Shown here: positions 21,992 to 38,979 of the stretch, piece after piece | Position numbering within the stretch: the first letter of the stretch is position 1 | Layout of the letters: every line of letters starts with the position of its first letter | Source of the DNA: Fistularia commersonii | Taxonomy: Eukaryota; Chordata; Actinopteri; Syngnathiformes; Fistulariidae | Reading direction: 5' to 3' | Assembly (NCBI GenBank): GCA_037954325.1 | Contig: JBBMNZ010000027.1 | Span: 4,133,501-4,197,500 of the forward strand | Length of the DNA: 64,000 nucleotides | Position numbers and translations under genes: made by a program | The notes under the pieces: model-generated | Seen by the model: the letters and a program-made list of their open reading frames with translations, nothing else | Told to the model about the DNA's origin: nothing | The model's database searches: none

Positions 21992-22409
21992 TTGTTGTAA
22001 AAAAAAAAACATGTTTTGTGTATGATGCATTAGTGTAATTAAAAATGAAAACAACGCTTTGTCAAAATTCCCTCAGGTATAATTTAGTGTTAATCCTCCC
22101 TCTCACTGCCTCCCTACACACAAGCCATCATTCCCTGTCACTCACACACACGTGCACTTTCACATATGATTAAACTGTGCTGATTAGTGATGCTGCTGCT
22201 GAATGTGTGTATGTGCCCGCGTGTGTCACGTTGTGGCAGCTTCAACCTGCTGCTGGAAAAGGAAATTCACTGATGGATGGACTCTGGAGGTTGAGCTCCT
22301 CTGGTTTCATTCACTTCCACTGGAAAAGCCCAACTCCCCCACCCCACCCCTTTTTTTTACTCCACTTGACCTTCCGTCCAGATGCAATGTGTGGATTAGA
22401 AGCTTTTAT

Positions 22410-22452
<43 letters not shown>

Positions 22453-24011
22453 CTGCTATATATTTATAACCCTCAACACAGATTTGCATCTTTACTAGTT
22501 ATGTGCATCGTTTTCACCTCGGTATAGCAGGGAGTGTCTCCAATAATACTCTGAAAATATGTCTGGAAATATTGAAAGATTAGAGTAGTTATGTATAGTC
22601 TTGGACATTTTTAAACAGTATCACATACTGTTTTTTTTAAAGAAAATTGTTATATCACTATATCACAGAGATCCTGAAGTCCCATATTTTGCACAGTGTG
22701 CAAATAAGGTATCTGTATGAGTACTTGGGGCAAAGGGGGGTCATTATCTTGTGCAAACTAGTCATTTATCTTGTGCAGCCATGATAGATTGCGAGGAGAA
22801 ATAATAGTGGGTGCACATGGAAAGAACGAAAGCAAGTTACTGCATGTACACGAAAATGCTACACACGGAAGAAAATGCAAAGTTTGTACGGGTTTCACAA
22901 AATCCCACTATATTTATATGCATTTATATTACCTGATGTAATAAATTGAGTCAAGTTGTTCCTGTTGGTTTAAACTGATGTATCTAACGTATATTAGAGT
23001 ATTTGTACATTCCACAGGGCTGTGTTGGTAGTCAGGGCTATACTGATCTTAGGTCATCTTTGGATCGTGAAGGGAAACACGTGTCTAAAAATACAACTAT
23101 CATATTGTGATTTTTCTGGGTGACTTGATAACAAATCAATCATTTCTGGGTCTGTCTGTTTCATCTGAGAACCAGCATCGTGACCTCAGCTACTGCACAG
23201 ACAGGATAATGTATACCAACCTGACATATCATCTTTAATTAAACATCTCCTTGTGATCCACGGTGCGTGGTACTCATGTACTGTCGTTCACGACGTGCTA
23301 CTGTAATTGCCTTTTTATTCGTCTCCTCTACATTTAAGAGAGGTGTGGTGTGACAATATCGCACCTATTAGACTTATATTTAGTACCAAAAAAACAGTAT
23401 TTGCAATGGCTTCTTGTGTTATTCTGACACACAAGTGTCAAAAATCTGTTCCACTGGGAAATGTAATTTTACTTTGAACATGCCATGTAAGTTACTTATG
23501 GCTGGTAAAACTTGTAGGCAGTCTGAGTCCCGGCCTTGTTTAAAATAAAATGTTTTCACCTATACATCTCATTGTTTACACTACTGTCACTAGGCCGCTT
23601 GCCTTTCGCATTCAATTCAGTTAATTCATTTGACATCACTTGCGGATCAAATCTTTGCATCTCCCTCCTCCCTCACCGTTGATCTTCTGAATTGTGTTTT
23701 AGCCCCCACGGAGGCAAAAGGTGAAAGCCCCCAGTGTTTGGTTTCTACTTTGCTGCAGGCCTATTTTCTCCCACAGCTGGTTCTAACAATACAGCTCGGC
23801 CTGTGTGCGGCTCTATTTCTGTTCGGATCTCTGCCGTCCGTGGAGACTAAAAGAAATATCACTGTCGGGGGTTTAAATTTTTTTTTTTTTTTCAACCAAC
23901 ACAATTCCCACTAATGCCAGGAGACAAGAGGGCAACATTTGCCATTTAAAGGGCTCTTTCATTTGAATAATCTTTCACAGGACGTGATTAGAGCGCCTGC
24001 CTGTGCTGCCG
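21992..24011. other. Intergenic: tradd to gnao1
   Basis: About 2 kb with a CA microsatellite at 22413-22450 and otherwise ordinary AT-rich sequence. No coding exon is supported on either strand. Confidence 0.6.
22413..22450. repeat. (CA)n microsatellite
   Basis: A pure CA run downstream of tradd. Confidence 0.9.
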
Positions 24012-24019
24012 TGACGTCA
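24012..24019. promoter_or_regulatory. gnao1: Consensus CRE (TGACGTCA), gnao1 promoter
   Basis: A perfect palindromic cAMP-response element sits at the upstream edge of the GC-rich island, about 540 bases before the gnao1 start codon. CREB/ATF proteins bind this sequence; use here is inferred. Confidence 0.6.
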
Positions 24020-24084
24020 GCGAGATTGTCTGCGGGTGAGTCTCGCGGAGCCGCCGCCCCCCCCACCCGCTCTTCTGCTCTCGT

Positions 24085-24094
24085 TCTCGCGAGA
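24085..24094. promoter_or_regulatory. gnao1: TCTCGCGAGA palindrome, gnao1 promoter
   Basis: A perfect copy of the ten-base palindrome found in many vertebrate CpG-island promoters, often TATA-less. It lies 66 bases after the CRE and about 55 bases before the GA tract, suggesting transcription starts close by. Confidence 0.55.
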
Positions 24095-24149
24095 GTTAAC
24101 GGCGAAAATCGCTAGCTTTCGCTGTCGTCTTCATCCGCGCCGCCCTGTA

Positions 24150-24254
24150 GGGAGCGAGAGAGAGAAAGAAAGAGAGAGAAAGAGAGAGAGAGAAAGAGAT
24201 AAAGAGAAATAGAGAGAGAAAGAGAGAGAGAGAAAGAGAGAGCGAGAGAGAGAG
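24150..24254. repeat. GA-rich polypurine tract, gnao1 5' UTR/promoter
   Basis: About 105 bases are almost purely G and A on the plus strand (GAGAGA/GAAAGA units). It falls between the promoter palindromes and the start codon, so it is probably in the 5' UTR or core promoter. Long mirror-like purine tracts can form triplex DNA and bind GAGA-type factors. Confidence 0.85.
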
Positions 24255-24557
24255 CTCCCCCCCTCCGTTCCCCACCTAACAACAACCCCAACCCCGCAGG
24301 CTCAAGCACAACGACCCCACCCCCAACCCTCTCCGAGAGAGGGGACGGAGCGAAGACACTCGCCGAAAGAGTCACCGAGGAAAAAGGACCGTCCGTTCCG
24401 GAATCCCGGTCTCCGTCTCGCCCTCAATCCGGGCCTAATGCTGTAGCGGGTAGCGCGTCGAGGAGAGCCGCCAACGCGAGACAACGCACCGTTCGAGAGT
24501 CGGCGAGGGACAGGGCGGACCGGGGAGGCGACGGGATCCTTCATTCGCCTAGGAAAC

Positions 24558-29053
<4,496 letters not shown>

Positions 29054-30570
29054 GGCCTCGCCGAGCACAGAGGTTGTCATGGAGAGTATGAGTTGTTAAT
29101 AATCATAATTTTCATGATACTTAAAACACATAAATATGTAATTCTACACGTCCGTACGGACCCAAAGAGCTGCCGTCAGACATCACACTGGATTATTGTC
29201 ATGATTTGTTCCCTTCCTCCTCTTATGATTTCAGTACACAAACCTGACCTTGTCTTATAAAAGTGTGTTTTTTGAGTTGAATGTTTCATGATTTTGTCGA
29301 TGACAGTGTCAATATCTAGGGAGGTCAGGAGCGGTAGCGCCAGGGGTGTATTCAGCCTCCGCCTCGCCACGCGAGCCGACCTGGACACGCAAAGCGAAGT
29401 GCGCAGAATCGTTATAACCCGAAGTGGAATACAGTCCCATTCTTCCATATTCATGTGCAAGTTTTGCAGCTGGTGTCGGTGCTGAATATTGCCTCTGGTG
29501 CTGCGGTTAAAGAGCCGCTGTTTGTACGGTGGTGGAGATGATCATGTTGGGGAGGTGCTGCGTTCGTGGCTGACGGTCATGGTAGGGAAGAAGGAGGCTA
29601 TTTTAACTTTCAGAAGGGACAAAGCTCTCCTCTCCTTCAGATCCACACATGACTGAGTAGCCTGCAGGTATGTTCCACTCGTTTTCTCTTGTACTTCAAA
29701 ACACACTGAAAGAGAGTATTCTTCTGTTGAGAGTGACTGCCCGTTGCCATTGGCCTCCTGTAGTGTGAGGAAATGCCTATCAGCCAATGATATCTCAAAA
29801 GAAAAAAAGAAAAAAAGAAAAAAAAAGTTGTTTTAAAAAAAAAAATGTCATATCGGTGCCAACCATCTGAGAACGACAGATAGGGGGATTAGGATCAGAA
29901 ATCATAGTTCACGTTTCCACTAATATTATTTAAGTAACAGATATAACATATTATTATCATTGAATGATTTATTTATTTAAGCCTCTTGCCCTACATGCCA
30001 TCTCCTACCTCCTGAAATCCCGTGCCACATATTTATCTTCTGTCATTTGAAAAATAAAATGAAAATAAATGGGGTAAGGTCATCCTGGGGGTCGAAAGCA
30101 GCTCTCTGCCGACATCTCGTACTCGGTGTGGCGCTTGGCCCTCACCAATCTGTTTAGAAATAGAACACTGCACGAGGAGAACAGCATCATTTCAGGCAGC
30201 CCCCGTCCGGGGAGTCGAGGTTTGTTTTGTTTTTTTTAACCCTCCTCTCCCCTGATACGTAAACAGGAAATCATTTCCTCCCCTCTGACACCTTTCTCTT
30301 TTTCACAGAGAAAAAGTACACCCCTTCATTTTCACCTGAGCACCCAGAATTCACCCTCCCTCTCCCATATACTCTTACCCGTCACATATCCTACCCGTTT
30401 TCACCTTAAAAAGCACCGTACTGTATATATATATATTATGATTATACCAGAATTTTTTTTTTTTTACTGTGAATGTTTTGTGCTGCATCCCATCCTATTC
30501 GGTAGATTATTGGTTGCTCTCATGTGGAATGTTTGTGCTGAGCCAATCGAATGTTGTGTTTACATTAAAG
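29054..30570 (+). other. gnao1: gnao1 3' UTR and downstream sequence
   Basis: No coding exon. Candidate poly(A) signals are AATAAA at 30053-30058 and ATTAAA at 30564-30569. I looked here for the alternative GoB exons 7 and 8 (which should encode KWFTDTS and KEIYTHVTC) and did not see them. Confidence 0.5.
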
Positions 30571-31500
30571 CCACACTTTTCCTAACTATCTCTGTGTTGC
30601 TGGTCTGACTCTGGTTGCGGGTTAGAGGCCTCTTCACTGCGTGGCTATCTTATCCAAAGTTAAACAAACACTGACCTGCTTTTTTTCTTTTCTTTTTTTT
30701 TTATCCGCGCGGGGTATTAAGGCTCGGATTGCTAAATTAGGTTACAAATTCTGTGAATAGATCGCTTTTAATGCTTCGTTGCCTAAATGTCAGAAATATG
30801 TTTGGCGTACAAAAGATCGGGAACAGGTCTTGCATGGCTGCACATCAGATGTTGTCGAAAATTTGTCGGAAAAAAGTGGCAGATAGTGGCCTCGGCGGCG
30901 TGGCTCTCAATTTATTAGGTTAAAAGTGTTCCATCATCAGCGACAAGGAGCTATTCCTATATTGAATGACTGGGCTGGATCAGCTGTCTGACCTGCTTCT
31001 GTCAGTTTAATGGGTGTGATTTTCATTACTGCTCTGTTTCGCTGACAGCCGCAGAGCTCCTCTCCTCAGTCCCACTGCGTCCTCCTTTTTCAGACACAGT
31101 TACAGGTTAAAAGGTTGGGAGCGCCCAGTCAGACACAATTAGATGTTTTTAATCACACTTTTAAGGCTACTCTCGTATTTTCCGGATGATTCATATCAGA
31201 TCCCTCCAGATCCTCACCACGTGGCCGCAAAACCCTGTCCCAAAATGCTCAGCAGTAACAGACTGAAATAGTCAGTCCTTTGCGGGAGCCCAGGTGTGGA
31301 GCAGCAGGCGTTCTGAAAAACTCTCCCGACGGCTTTTGTTCCTGGCATGAAGACGTCCCCCCCGACATTTGCCCGCGCCTCGCCTCGTGTCGTGTCCATT
31401 TACAGGAATGTGGATTAAACCCCGACAATGGAAGGCTCTTAAGTGATATTCACCGCGCGGCGGGCGCCAATGTCCAGACACTGATATCCAGCGCGTAGCT
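30571..31500 (-). other. cog4: Convergent interval; probable cog4 3' UTR
   Basis: This lies between the gnao1 and cog4 tails. A minus-strand AATAAA (plus-strand TTTATT) at 30911-30916 could end cog4 about 590 bases after its stop. Nothing else is identified. Confidence 0.45.
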
Positions 31501-34500
31501 TCACAGTCGTAACCTCTTGATGTCCTCACTCCTGAAGTCCACTCGCAGCGCTAGAACCTGACGCACCTCCGCTGGGGTCAGACGCCACGTCAGGGGTCCG
31601 GAGTTTGGCCCCCAGTAATCCAGGATCTCAGTAACCTAAAGAACACACAAGAATTAGGGAATCACCTATCAGGAAATTGGCAGAAATATCCCACATCTAT
31701 CACTTTAGCAATTTAAATTACTTAAAGATGGAAGCACTCATTTTGAGTTGTCTGATACACCGATATCTAAAGATTTTTATGCCAGCTGGTCAAGGTGATG
31801 AAGTTTTGTGTCTCAAATGCAAATATTTCCACTGAAATCGAATGATATTTGAAGAACCAGTCAAGACTTGCATCCTGTCACAAAGAACGGAATGCAAAAA
31901 CAGATAATATTTCATTTTTTGCTTCATGGGCGTTGCTTCATGTTGGTTTAAAAACACCATAAAAAAATTTTATTGCGTGTGTTAAAAAAATGTCTATTAC
32001 CCTCTCCAAGTTGAGGATGGTGGCCATTTGAGTGAGCCGAGCGAACTTATCCCTGATGGTCCAGGTGGTCACGGTGGTGAGATACGCCACTAGGGAGCGA
32101 AGCTCTTTATCGAACTGCAGGCCTCCCAGCTGCGACGACACAGACAGCACGGCGGCGTCAGCGGCGAATCAGTGGCATCCACAGAAATATGGCTCCTGAG
32201 CGACGTCTCAGCTCTATGTGCCTGCTCATTCTATCAGCAAACACACAGCTAAAATTGGGAGATGCGATTGCCCCCCCTCCCCCGCCCCACCCCAGGGGCT
32301 TTCCTGGACTCATCAATAATTTATTGCCTTGAGGCTCTTGATCACATGTGCAGCAGGCGATGTGACGATGGTGCACGGGGTGCCTGCTGCCACCCTGTGG
32401 CCGCTCCTCAATTCCTCACCCTGCTGAACGAGCACTTGAGAACGGTCTTCTCCATCTCAATAGATATCAGGCTGGTCATCAAGCTAGTCAACGTGTCGTA
32501 GATGACGGGGGAGAGCGCCGCCTGGCGAGGAGACAATGAACTTTAAAAAAAGATAAAGAAAAAAAAAAAAAAAAAACTTGTGCAGAGTGTATTGAGCGAT
32601 GCTTTCTGTGAGGCAGACACCTTGAACTCCGCCATGATCTGCTCCAGGTTAACGATGAGCTGCTGCACCCAGGGGTCGTTCGCTTCGTAGTCATTGAACT
32701 CCTCCTGTAGGGGGCACCGCGATTCGGTGAGAGCTGTCAAGTTTAATCTCTTATTCTTCGATTGTGAGATACTTAAGACGTTACCTCCTCGATGTTGTGT
32801 GAGATTGACAGGAAGCTGCTGATCCAGGGTTTGACCTGAGGCTTGATGGCCGTGGTGTTGAGCTCAGTGAGGCCCTCCTGGAATGTGGAGGGGAGAACTC
32901 GATAACGGTGCCACAGGCGCAGTAGACATACGGATATTTGCTCTGGAGTGCGTTTGTGCCTCCCACCTGTAAAAGGTCCTTGAACTTGGTGGACGTGTTG
33001 ACCAAGTCCGACAGACAGCTTTCGATCTTGGCCTGGTCGCCAGACCCTGCGCCCTGGCTGAACAGCTTGGAGCAGTCGTTCTGAAGCGACCAGCGGCGCC
33101 AGTTACGCATAGATCATGGATGAGAGGCAGAAGACCGAGGCAGATCTGAAACTTACTTCAAGGTTCCTCTTCAGGGTGGTGATATTCTCACTGCACACCT
33201 CCACGTTATTTAGAGTCACCTGAATTAAAGATACAATAAATGGAATTGGGAATAATTCTCACAGCCGATGCATATCCGTCATGATAAGAAAGCCTCTTTT
33301 CTTTATCCAAAATCATGCACTGAGGTGAATACTTTATGGAATTGGGTCCATTTCCAAAAAATAACTTAACAAGGATACAACTGAAGCATCTTAATTTTAA
33401 CTTGACAAACAGGCTGAGGGGCTTTTAAAAGATCTGTCAGCCATTGAAGCTCTACCAATATCAGCTGAATCATACTGATCTTAGTGAGGCTTTTTTTTTT
33501 TTCTTAAATACCTTGATCTCTTCAAAAGAAACAACACTGAGTCTCTTGTGCTTCTTTTTATCAATTTAAGATTATTATCACTTGTTTATGGACCTAATGG
33601 CGTTTTTATGTATCAGTGTTCATGAAGAATTTAACAAACAAAATTGCCATGAAATTCGTTGGTCTCTGTCACCCGTGCCAACTAATCTGAGCAGTCTCAC
33701 CCTCAGGACACATTTGTAAATATATTTTTCGTAAGCTTTAGGCCAGAAAAAAGCAGAAAAGGACACTTTAACCGCTACTTTCAGACAAGGAATCTCATGT
33801 TGTTAGCGCCCCAGTGTGAGGCTGAACTCCACAGGCAGTCAAAGTGTGTTATGTATCTGTGACCATCTCACCAGAAAAGCGGCCTTGGCGTGTTCGGCAC
33901 TCTCGATACCGAGTGTGTTGAACTTGCCCTGCTGTAAGCTGCTCTGCATCAGACTGACCGCGCTGCTGACGCCACGCTGAATGTCCTGCAGCGTGGTCGC
34001 TGGGAAGCCCTGCCGCAGCTTGTTACACAACACCTCCCTGGCAGCGAGACAGAGACGTACAGGCACATGTGAACAAGGCTCCGGCGAAAGACCAAGAATG
34101 CTTGTTTGTGACTTTGAGCGGGATGGCGGAAACGTGAGCACCTGAAGTCTGACTCCAGCACGGAATTGGCGTGGTTGATCATGGCGCACAGGCAGTCGAT
34201 GTTGGAACTCGATAATGCTCGACTGATGCACTTCTTCACAATGTAGAAACAGTCGTCCACCATGCTGGAGGTCAGCTGACCCTTTTCATAAGTATCCATT
34301 GCAACAGCCTGAAGAGAAGTTGTTAACTATCTATTACATCTAATGTGGAGAATTTAATTGCTTTAATATTTCCTTTCTTGTCAACCATATGTGGGGTCCT
34401 TAACCCCTCAATCCTGTGCCGCCCTAATATAGAAGTATCCATGTCTGATGTACAATTAAGTGAGGACAACTACCAATAGATAAATTAAAAAAGTGTTATT

Positions 34501-34886
34501 CTGTTAACGCAGATACATGAAGTTCGGCCTGGAACCAGCCGTTTGTGTTAAAAAAGTTTTGGTAAAAAAAATAAATCAATATACAGGAGACAGAATTTAC
34601 TGCAGCTTGTGGAACACAAGGAATCCAGATTTTCCCTGACGGCTTCAAAATAACCAGAACATGAAGTTATTATACTGGTGAAACTGACAAAAACCAAAAT
34701 CATTCAAGAGTTCACAGAAGAAAAACATGCACTCTTTCAGAGAATGAGGTTGCATGAAGACGCTGGTTCTTAAAACACAGATCGCAGGAAAGTTGTTTTT
34801 CTGCTCACTCCTAAAACAGTTAAAGCATGCCTATTAATCCTAATCTCTAAAAAACATTATACATATACATATATGTATATATATAC

Positions 34887-34917
<31 letters not shown>

Positions 34918-37900
34918 TATATATATATATGATTCATTAGTCAAATGAAAATAATACAGAATATTTAGACTGGAATGAAATAATTGAAAACTAAGTCTAT
35001 TTGGAATTTTATACAATGAAAGTACTTGCATAAAGTCAATACTTTGAATTTATACTAAAAAAATCAAAGCTATGGCATTAGCGATGGACATTCATTGTAT
35101 ATCTACACGCCTCTTACCCCAAAAACTAATTATTGCAGCAAAAAAATCCGAACCTTGTTGACTGACTCCCTCATGTAGTACTCCTCCATTGGGATATAGT
35201 AGCCTATCAGCTCCTGCATGGTTCTGCTCAGCTGGCAATGCTTCAGTAGCTTCTCCACATTCTGATGGTGTTCTGACAGAAGGAAAAGGAAATAATATCT
35301 CATCTCTGCCTTGCGAAAAGGCTGGGTCACATGCTTATGTATAATTACCCTGCGTGACGCTCAGAGCGTCCCCGACCTCAAAGTCGGCCATCATGCGTCG
35401 GCGTAAAAAGCGCAGGTAGAGCTCGGCTCTTGCATTCATGGTGGTGACCTCAGTTAGGACAGGGTCCAATTCCCTGCTCGTGAAAAAAATATAAAAAGAC
35501 GCATTGAAACTACAGGTGAGAAAAGTGTGATGGCACCTCTGGAATAAGCAGCCATACCTGGGCTCTATCCTCTCCCCCGGTACGCTCTTCAACATGCTGC
35601 TCTGGACGATCTGGAACTGCAGGAAGAATCGTGGTTACATCGGGTAACGGCTGGTGCGTGTGCAGTAAAAAAATAAATGAATATAAACACCTGAGGTGGC
35701 ATGACACACGCACCTTGTTTTGGTATCCCCTCTGCTGGATAAACTTGTCGACTATCTTTTGTGCCTGCTGGTCACATTCCAGCTGCAGGTGGGTGATGAG
35801 TGTGTACAGGTGGCCGGGGCCGTAATACGTCTCCACGATAGGCTGGTGAGTCTCAACCACCCGTGCAATGCCTGTAAATACACACTTGCCTGTCATTCAG
35901 CCCGGTGGGGTGCACAACCAGACAGCAGACCCTCGCAAGAAAAACAGGGACACGGCGACAGGTTGGATCAGACTTGAAATCTCACCTTCGAGTAAAAGTG
36001 TGAGAGTATCTGTAAATATCAGCGCCGCTCTCTTCTCGCCCAAGTCTCCTCCAGTAGCCAATAGCAGGTTCTCTTCTGCTTTGGAGGCAAGCTGCCAGGG
36101 TCAGTGTGACATCATATTTTTGTTGTTACATTTGACCAAAAGACAAAGACAATTAATATTTCTATAGGTTTTGTTACACAGAGAAAACAAAGAGCTTGGT
36201 TCAATCTAAGTTTAGAATATGTACTAAACGCACCACAAACCACGGAATTAAGCTTTATTTAGAAGTCTGATGACGGAACCCCGCCCAGAAACAATCCTTT
36301 TCATTCTAGAGCTTACGTTTTTAGCGACCACAACACGATGATGTGTCTGGTGCACTGTCCTACTGACCTGACTGCAGAGATACTGTCCAAAGCGGGCGAG
36401 ACCCTGCTGATGCAGGCCCAACAGAGGGAAGATCTTGAAAAACCTCTCCACCTGCGCGAGGTCCACCGCTGCGACCGCCTCATCTAGCTTTTCAGCCACG
36501 ATAACCTTCAGCTTCTGCTCGGCCTCCTGCAGCATTATCAGACTGGCATCCACGGCACTGCCTGGGCAAAGATTTGACTCCAATCACTTTTACATTGATT
36601 GATAATGCGACGTGTGAAAGGATCCTCGCTGTTTGGTTTCTTTTAAAGAACCCGGCAGAGCCTCGGTATTGATCTTATTTAACTTACTTTTACTGAACAC
36701 AGTAAGTTTTCTATTCAACGTTGCAAGACCAAAGTAAACCACTCAGCGTCACAGTAAACTGAATTGCTAAGCAGTGACAGAAGGCGAGCTTCATACTTTC
36801 TTCTCCCTGCCTGCTCAGCTCAATAACCGACTGATCCAAAGACAGGTATCGATGGATGTGGGCAGCAGCCTGTTCATAATCCTCATTCCGCAGGGCCGTC
36901 TGCACGCCATCGGTGCAGAACTTTAGATCAAGGATGTCGTCGGCACGCTGAATGACATTATATAGCCGTGTCTACGAGGAAACAAACAAACAATATGATA
37001 TAGCATCTGATGCAAAACCAACATAACTGGGTTAATATAGGGGAAGTCTCTTTGCTACTAGCGGAACTTACAGAGCTATATCACACTGTATTACTGTATA
37101 AGTGTCGAAAATCCTTAGTGGATATTAAGATGATCTTTAAAATTTAGCGTTGTGTTTTTGAAACTATCGGTGCACAACCCTGATGACTTGATAAGGGCGA
37201 ATACCTTGGCCAGATCCAGCTGTCTGACTTTGCGGCTGACGTTTTCAGCCAAGCTGCAGGTAAACGTGATCATGCCGGACAGCTGGCTGGCATCTCCTCC
37301 GATCAACTGCAACTTGGGTCTGCAGAGCATAGTTTTATTATTTATCCGAGAAGGGGAAAGATTTGGGGTGGATCAGTGACCGATAGTGAAAGTGATGCAA
37401 ACTGTACCCCATCCTCTGGAGCGCCAGCATCTTTGTGTGAATGGTCCCCTCCTGCCCCACCAGTCTGTCCAGCTCAGCTTCAACTTCCTTCTGTGGCCAA
37501 ACACGTCGGGGATGAGGGGGAAACACAAAAATCAATTTGAGGGACCAAAGCGTCACTATGACAACTGGCACATATAACAACACAGTATAAACACCTGGCT
37601 GACAGACGTGTAGCTGCCACCTTCTATGGTTTACATAAACACAATTCGAATATACACTTTTTTATCGCCATGCCGGGGTTGTTTATCTCGAAATGTTAAA
37701 CAAGAAGGTTTCAAAAGATTAACGCCGTCGCGTTTTTTTGTTTTAGGTTTAATGTCGTGACGGTGTTTGGTGACACGCTAGCCCGGAAGTTAACCCTGCG
37801 ACGGTGAGAGTACACGTCAAACATACGGCGGTACCAGCCGCCAACGGTTTATACGAACCTCTTCGGTGCAGAGCTGGGAGTAGACTCTCTCCAGGTCCTC

Positions 37901-37993
37901 CAGCTCCGTCAGCCCCGAGATTGTCTCCATACTGACGGAGGATACATTTCCAGAGTCGCATCTTTTAGCCGCGGTGGAGACGCTGTCGGCCAT
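31501..37993 (-). CDS. cog4: COG4, conserved oligomeric Golgi complex subunit 4
   Basis: Nineteen exons in transcription order: 37993-37859, 37490-37408, 37319-37205, 36971-36797, 36561-36368, 36091-35986, 35871-35714, 35616-35558, 35473-35349, 35272-35154, 34308-34142, 34037-33872, 33219-33157, 33080-32967, 32877-32785, 32704-32621, 32521-32420, 32129-32001, 31635-31501. They total 773 residues (human 785), all phases compatible. COG4 is in lobe A of the eight-subunit Golgi tether that keeps retrograde vesicles, and thus glycosylation enzymes, in place; it binds syntaxin-5 and Sly1. Conserved blocks include GMITFTCSLAENVSRKVRQL, VERFFKIFPLLGLH, HQPIVETYYGPGHLYTL, FNDYEANDPWVQQ, WTIRDKFARLTQMATILNL and the C-terminal FRSEDIKRLRL. 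The N-terminal part is coiled-coil. The start ATG (37993) has A at -3 and G at +4. Confidence 0.97.
34857..34929. repeat. AT-rich TATACA/TA repeat in a cog4 intron
   Basis: A compound ATACAT and TA repeat between the exons at 34308 and 35154. Confidence 0.85.
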
Positions 37994-38099
37994 CTTCCGC
38001 CGACGTTCACGGAATCGCCACTCAGGCTCAGCTTTTCCCTGGGCGCGGTCTGTCAGGCGACAAGTCTTCACAGCGCACTCCTGCCTCTCAAACACTATC

Positions 38100-38340
38100 C
38101 TTCGGTTTCAAATAAGACAGATCATGGTGTTCTTTTTCCACAGTTGGTCTTAATACTTGTTTATTTTTCTTTCCTTACACAACATGTGCAAATGTGAGTT
38201 TGTGGGTCAAACCATCTGTGCCTGCGAAACAAATTCTGGGCAAATCGCACTGTCTTCTGTACGCATGCGTGATGACTCCTTTGAATAAAAACGGGCAGTC
38301 AGTGAAGATGAACTGTCAAAACAACTTCGTTACAGCTATT
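38100..38340 (-). promoter_or_regulatory. cog4: cog4 upstream region with NRF1-like site
   Basis: This follows the first coding exon of cog4 on the minus strand. TACGCATGCGTG at 38260-38271 resembles the palindromic NRF1 site typical of housekeeping promoters. There is no TATA box. The exact start is unknown. Confidence 0.35.
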
Positions 38341-38702
38341 CAAGCTTTCTCCTCATCTGTAGCACTATGATTAGGCTTCCGTTCATCAATTACATAGAAC
38401 TACATGGGACAAGTTTTATATTTTGCTCTATGAACACCAAAGTAATAGTTACAATATACCGATAGATTGCGCTGATGCTTTAGTAGAATTCCTGGTGATG
38501 AAAGGGCACGTTCTGATGTACAGTTTCAACTGAAATGTTAAATGCTAGGTTTACTAATAATTTTAGATGTATAATTGAAATCGAAATAAACGAAATCAAA
38601 ATTAAACAGTTACAGACTCGGTAGTTAATTATCCATCTAGTTTCTTGCTCTTCATGGATATAATCACTGAAGATGTGCGGTATCTCAAGTAAGCGGATCT
38701 AC

Positions 38703-38708
38703 TTTATT
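38703..38708 (-). terminator. AATAAA (minus strand), likely poly(A) signal of the triple-BED gene
   Basis: Plus-strand TTTATT lies 272 bases beyond the stop of the BED gene, the nearest such signal, implying a short 3' UTR over 38.7-38.98 kb. Confidence 0.5.
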
Positions 38709-38979
38709 GTTTTAGAACTGGTTTTCAAAATTACAGTTTTTTTTCTCAGCTATTTAAACATAAGGGTTGCTTTCCAGCGCAATTGTGTTTTGAGGTATTA
38801 TTTCCTGCATCTAAAGTTACAAAACAAAGGTGTGTGCATTATCTCTCAATCTGTAATGAAAATAAGCCCAAGGACACAAAAAAATGATTTGAGAAAAGGA
38901 TTTTTACATTTTAAAAATACATTTATATGTTCACCTCACCAGTTACTGGACCTAAAATTCACAAGGATAGCTTTCTAAT

